DNA of 36,136 nucleotides from Candidatus Crickella merdequi (GTDB taxonomy: Bacteria > Bacillota > Clostridia > Peptostreptococcales > Anaerovoracaceae), in the NCBI GenBank assembly GCA_018064645.1, contig JAGHUT010000054.1, forward strand, positions 1 through 36,136. Reading direction: 5' to 3'. The stretch's first letter is position 1; every line of letters starts with the position of its first letter. The notes beneath the pieces are model-generated. The model did not search any database. It was given only the letters and a program-made list of their open reading frames with translations, and was not told the DNA's origin. Shown piece by piece: positions 34,052 to 36,136 of this stretch. The position numbers were made by a program, and so were the translations under genes.

Positions 34052-34785
34052 TGAGAATTGAAGTATTATATCCGGAAATCTGCAATTTATATGGAGAGCT
34101 TGGTAATATCAGATGCCTTAAAGAGTCGCTTCCAGATGCTGAGATTATAGAAACCCATATCAAAGATAAGCCTGTTTTTCTCGATGAAGAGGTGAATCTT
34201 GTATATATGGGAACAATGACAGAGCGTGGTCAGGTGATGGTTATCGATGCGCTCAACCCATATAAAGATGTAATTAAAGAAAGAATTCACGAAGGCATGC
34301 CGTTCCTTGTTACAGGAAATGCTTTTGAGGTATTCGGCAAAGAAATAATTGAAGATAATGTTAAAGTTGCTGACGGACTTGGACTTTTTGATTTCGTATC
34401 CAGAAGATCCTCAATACAGAGAGTTAATCATCTGTATGTGGGGGATTTCAGAGTTTCAGAAGAAGAAACGATAAAAGTAGCAGGCTTTAAATCGCTCTTC
34501 GGCTATGCTTACGGCCCTGCTTTTGAGTGTAAACTCTTCGATACTGTTCTTGGATACGGTGCTAACGAAGAGATTAAAGAAGAAGGCATAAGATGTCATA
34601 ATTTCATGGCTACATATCTTACAGGACCACTTCTTATTCTTAATCCGCCGTTCACAAAATGGCTTATGAATGAGCTTATGGGCGCAAAGGATGCTGTTCC
34701 AGCTCATTATGATGCTGCGATGGATGCATATAATTACAGAATTGAAGAATACCTGAGACCTGGTAAGGGCTGGAAATACCATTAA
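34051..34785 (+). CDS. gatD: GatD-like class I glutamine amidotransferase fold lacking catalytic Cys and His
   Basis: This 244 aa protein overlaps the MurT-like gene by one base. It keeps GatD hallmarks: L-Y-P-E-I-C-N-L-Y-G-E-L-G-N-I near the N-terminus, G-L-G-L-F-D-F in the middle and A-T-Y-L-T-G-P-L-L near 190. In functional GatD the nucleophile elbow reads like I-C-G-G-Y-Q-F-L-G; here it is V-T-G-N-A-F-E-V-F-G, with T88-G89-N90 and no cysteine. The catalytic His of Y-L-H-G-P is Thr191. The upstream I-G-G-G-x-D-R-E-Q becomes M-G-T-M-T-E-R-G-Q. The frame is intact, so this is an unbroken pseudoenzyme rather than a pseudogene. It probably acts as a structural partner of the ligase. Confidence 0.78.
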   Translation: MRIEVLYPEICNLYGELGNIRCLKESLPDAEIIETHIKDKPVFLDEEVNLVYMGTMTERGQVMVIDALNPYKDVIKERIHEGMPFLVTGNAFEVFGKEIIEDNVKVADGLGLFDFVSRRSSIQRVNHLYVGDFRVSEEETIKVAGFKSLFGYAYGPAFECKLFDTVLGYGANEEIKEEGIRCHNFMATYLTGPLLILNPPFTKWLMNELMGAKDAVPAHYDAAMDAYNYRIEEYLRPGKGWKYH

Positions 34786-34796
34786 GAGGTATGACA

Positions 34797-35414
34797 ATGA
34801 GTATTATCATAACAAAGCTGATAACCCTTCCTGGAATTATAATTGGATTGTCCCTTCATGAATTTGCTCATGCAAAGGTGTCATCTTTGCTTGGCGATCC
34901 AACTCCTAAGCAGCAGGGCAGAGTTACAATAAGTCCTTTCGCACATATTGATGTTATAGGTTTCATAATGCTTCTGCTGTGCGGCTTCGGTTGGGGTAAA
35001 CCTGTTCAGATTAACCCGGCATATTATAAGCACAGAAGAAGGGATGAATTCCTTGTATCTATAGCTGGAGTCATTATGAACTTCATTCTTGCTATTCTGT
35101 TCGCATTTCCAACAATGTGGGCTTTCAGAGCAAGTATGACATCATCATTAATGGAAATTGTATTTGAGGTTTTATTTGCTGTAGTTCAGATTAATCTTTG
35201 TCTTATGCTTTTTAACCTAATTCCGGTTCCGCCACTTGATGGTTTCGGCATTGTAACACAGCTGTTCAATCTTCAGAAGTACAGCTGGTACTACAGAATA
35301 TACCAGTACGGCTCAATCATACTTCTGATACTGATTGTTTCAAATGCCACAAGTCTTATTCTGACACCGGCAATGCAGTGGCTGCTTAATATAATATTTA
35401 CAATCGTATCATAA
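34797..35414 (+). CDS. Site-2 protease family (M50) membrane metalloprotease
   Basis: The protein is 205 aa from ATG 34797, which lies seven bases after GAGG (34786-34789); ATG 34791 lies only one base after and is less likely. The zinc-binding H21-E22-F-A-H25 is in the first membrane segment. The third ligand, Asp148, is in V-P-P-L-D-G-F, the usual N-P-x-P-x-x-D-G-type site. About five to six membrane segments are present and there is no PDZ domain, as in the compact YwhC-like group. Site-2 proteases cleave membrane-embedded substrates. The substrate is unknown. It is the last gene of the run and is followed by a strong terminator. Confidence 0.88.
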   Translation: MSIIITKLITLPGIIIGLSLHEFAHAKVSSLLGDPTPKQQGRVTISPFAHIDVIGFIMLLLCGFGWGKPVQINPAYYKHRRRDEFLVSIAGVIMNFILAILFAFPTMWAFRASMTSSLMEIVFEVLFAVVQINLCLMLFNLIPVPPLDGFGIVTQLFNLQKYSWYYRIYQYGSIILLILIVSNATSLILTPAMQWLLNIIFTIVS

Positions 35415-35415
35415 A

Positions 35416-35443
35416 AAAACCGGACCAGTGGTGGTCCGGTTTT
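35416..35443. terminator. Bidirectional intrinsic terminator after the long operon
   Basis: AAAACCGGACCA (35416-35427) pairs perfectly with TGGTCCGGTTTT (35432-35443) around a four-base loop. The A-run at 35413-35419 gives a good T tract on the minus strand too. It ends the plus-strand run and the convergent minus-strand oxidase gene, whose stop is at 35464-35466. Confidence 0.95.
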
Positions 35444-35463
35444 CTGTTATTCCTATGGAGTAG

Positions 35464-35955
35464 CTACACCATCTTAGGATTTATCTTACAGCTCCAGTCT
35501 GTTACCTTGAGTATCGCAACGCTTGTAACTTTCTCTGTAGCGTGATTCCAGTCGAAATCATAGCCTGCATAGTTATCTGCAACATACTGAAGAGCATCAA
35601 TTGCTTCTTGACCTTCTATGAATATGATATCGGCTTTACCCATTATACTTTCATATCTGGTAGTAATATCGCCCGCGTCAGCAAGTACATCAACCTGACG
35701 ATCACCATCAAGAACAAATGAACATACATTATTCTTCTTCATAAGTTCAAACTTTCTACCGGCTTTAGCGCCGTGAATGTACAGGTACATCTGATTTCCC
35801 TCAACCATTCCAACATAATTGACAGGAACTATGTAAGGGGAGAGTGGCTCTTCATCATCATACAAACCAAGATGGACAACATCACAGTTCATGAGAACTT
35901 CTACGACTTTCTCATATTCTTTAACTTCGCGGTCTTTTCTTCTCATTGGCTTCAT
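35464..35955 (-). CDS. Pyridoxamine 5'-phosphate oxidase-like flavoprotein (Nim-like family)
   Basis: The protein is 163 aa from ATG 35955, seven bases after GGAGG on the minus strand. The frame is open further upstream but has no better site. The N-terminal M-R-R-K-D-R-E and later V-P-V-N-Y-V, Y-L-Y-I-H-G-A-K-A-G-R-K and N-N-V-C-S-F-V-L-D-G are typical of the split-barrel FMN-binding family that includes NimA-like 5-nitroimidazole reductases and other small flavin or haem proteins. The physiological substrate is unknown. A good promoter lies 40 bases upstream. It is divergent from the CIRCE-controlled transcript, so its upstream region and the heat-shock operator share about 100 bases. Confidence 0.85.
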   Translation of the reverse strand: MKPMRRKDREVKEYEKVVEVLMNCDVVHLGLYDDEEPLSPYIVPVNYVGMVEGNQMYLYIHGAKAGRKFELMKKNNVCSFVLDGDRQVDVLADAGDITTRYESIMGKADIIFIEGQEAIDALQYVADNYAGYDFDWNHATEKVTSVAILKVTDWSCKINPKMV

Positions 35956-35995
35956 CGCAATTCCTCCTGTAATCAAAAGTATATAATTCTTTTTT

Positions 35996-36024
35996 ATTAT
36001 AATTAACCAAATGTAGAGAATCAA
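35996..36024 (-). promoter_or_regulatory. Candidate promoter for the Nim-like gene
   Basis: On the minus strand, TTGATT (36019-36024) and a perfect TATAAT (35996-36001) are separated by exactly 17 bases. Transcription would start near 35989 with a leader of about 35 bases before ATG 35955. Confidence 0.75.
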
Positions 36025-36054
36025 ATTATATGTGAAGAAAAACTCACATTATTG

Positions 36055-36081
36055 TTAGCACTCTCTATTGACGAGTGCTAA
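36055..36081. promoter_or_regulatory. CIRCE operator (HrcA binding site)
   Basis: TTAGCACTC (36055-36063), nine-base spacer, GAGTGCTAA (36073-36081): a perfect match to the CIRCE consensus. HrcA binds this inverted repeat to repress groESL and dnaK operons in the absence of stress. The gene it controls begins beyond the window and is expected to be groES (groESL) by common arrangement; that identity is inferred. Confidence 0.97.
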
Positions 36082-36133
36082 AATGTGATATATATTTAAG
36101 ACAAAGAAATAGAGTCACATTTATAAGGAGGTG
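36068..36133 (+). promoter_or_regulatory. Heat-shock promoter and ribosome binding site for the next gene (expected groES)
   Basis: TTGACG (36068-36073) and TATATT (36091-36096) are spaced by 17 bases. The -35 element is inside the CIRCE spacer and right arm. A near-ideal AAGGAGGTG (36125-36133) follows; the start codon lies just outside the window. HrcA bound to CIRCE would cover the -35. Confidence 0.8.
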
Positions 36134-36136
36134 TGG

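Noticed and set aside
34051-34785. gatD-like gene as a decaying pseudogene
   Set aside because: There is no frameshift or premature stop, the length is normal, other family motifs are kept and it is translationally overlapped with murT. Loss is confined to active-site positions.
1-36136. tRNA, rRNA, CRISPR arrays, insertion sequences, prophage or defence genes
   Set aside because: I saw no cloverleaf, repeat-spacer array, transposase, integrase or direct/inverted element ends. The base composition and codon use look uniform by eye.

Overview
The window reads as a chromosomal, housekeeping-rich segment of an anaerobic, low-to-moderate GC Gram-positive bacterium. It is most likely a clostridial member of the Lachnospiraceae or a close relative. 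The evidence is the gene order (rbfA-nrnA-truB-ribF-rpsO-pnp; plsX-rnc-smc-ftsY), PlsX/PlsY phospholipid synthesis, a MurT/GatD-type pair, strong GGAGG ribosome binding sites, a perfect CIRCE operator and an ADP-forming acyl-CoA synthetase. I cannot name the species. I see no tRNA, rRNA, CRISPR, insertion sequence or phage gene. No gene-free stretch exceeds 300 bases; the longest, 16086-16359, is the ileS leader.

Layout. (1) 1-5272, plus strand: the tail of a PLP aminotransferase, an ADP-forming acyl-CoA synthetase (TTG start), an NhaC-family antiporter and an MFS transporter, closed by a bidirectional terminator. This looks like a catabolic or energy operon, possibly amino-acid fermentation. 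(2) 5271-5846, minus strand: a cysteine-cluster (YkgJ-type) protein. (3) 5876-11879, plus strand: rbfA-nrnA-truB-ribF, then rpsO with its own promoter and a structured leader, then pnp and a terminator. This is a ribosome maturation and RNA turnover block. (4) 11891-15862: a secreted/membrane DUF2207 protein followed by polyphosphate kinase, facing a small minus-strand membrane protein. (5) 16172-35443: thirteen plus-strand genes with tiny gaps or overlaps and no internal terminator that I can see: ileS, rlmN, plsX, rnc, smc, ftsY, der, a plsY-gpsA fusion, miaB, cls, a murT/gatD-like pair and a site-2 protease. (6) 35464-36136: a minus-strand flavin-type (Nim-like) oxidase gene, divergent from a CIRCE-controlled promoter and ribosome binding site whose gene (expected groES) starts just beyond the window.

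The most interesting observations are these. (a) The murT/gatD-like pair lacks all three residues expected for its glutaminase triad: no Cys at the GatD nucleophile position (T88-G89-N90), Thr191 instead of His, and Asn366 at the putative MurT Asp position. The MurT P-loop and zinc ribbon are kept. (b) PlsY, a membrane acyltransferase, is fused in one frame to GpsA, the enzyme that makes its substrate, through an acidic linker. (c) The type 2 isoleucyl-tRNA synthetase has GIHH where the class I HIGH signature should be. (d) The rpsO leader folds into a nested hairpin capped by a UNCG-type tetraloop, a candidate S15 autoregulatory element.

Phospholipid synthesis is unusually concentrated here: PlsX makes acyl-phosphate, GpsA makes glycerol-3-phosphate, PlsY joins them, and Cls acts downstream. 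All are co-directional with cell-wall, SRP-receptor and chromosome-segregation genes, so envelope growth and the cell cycle may be co-transcribed.
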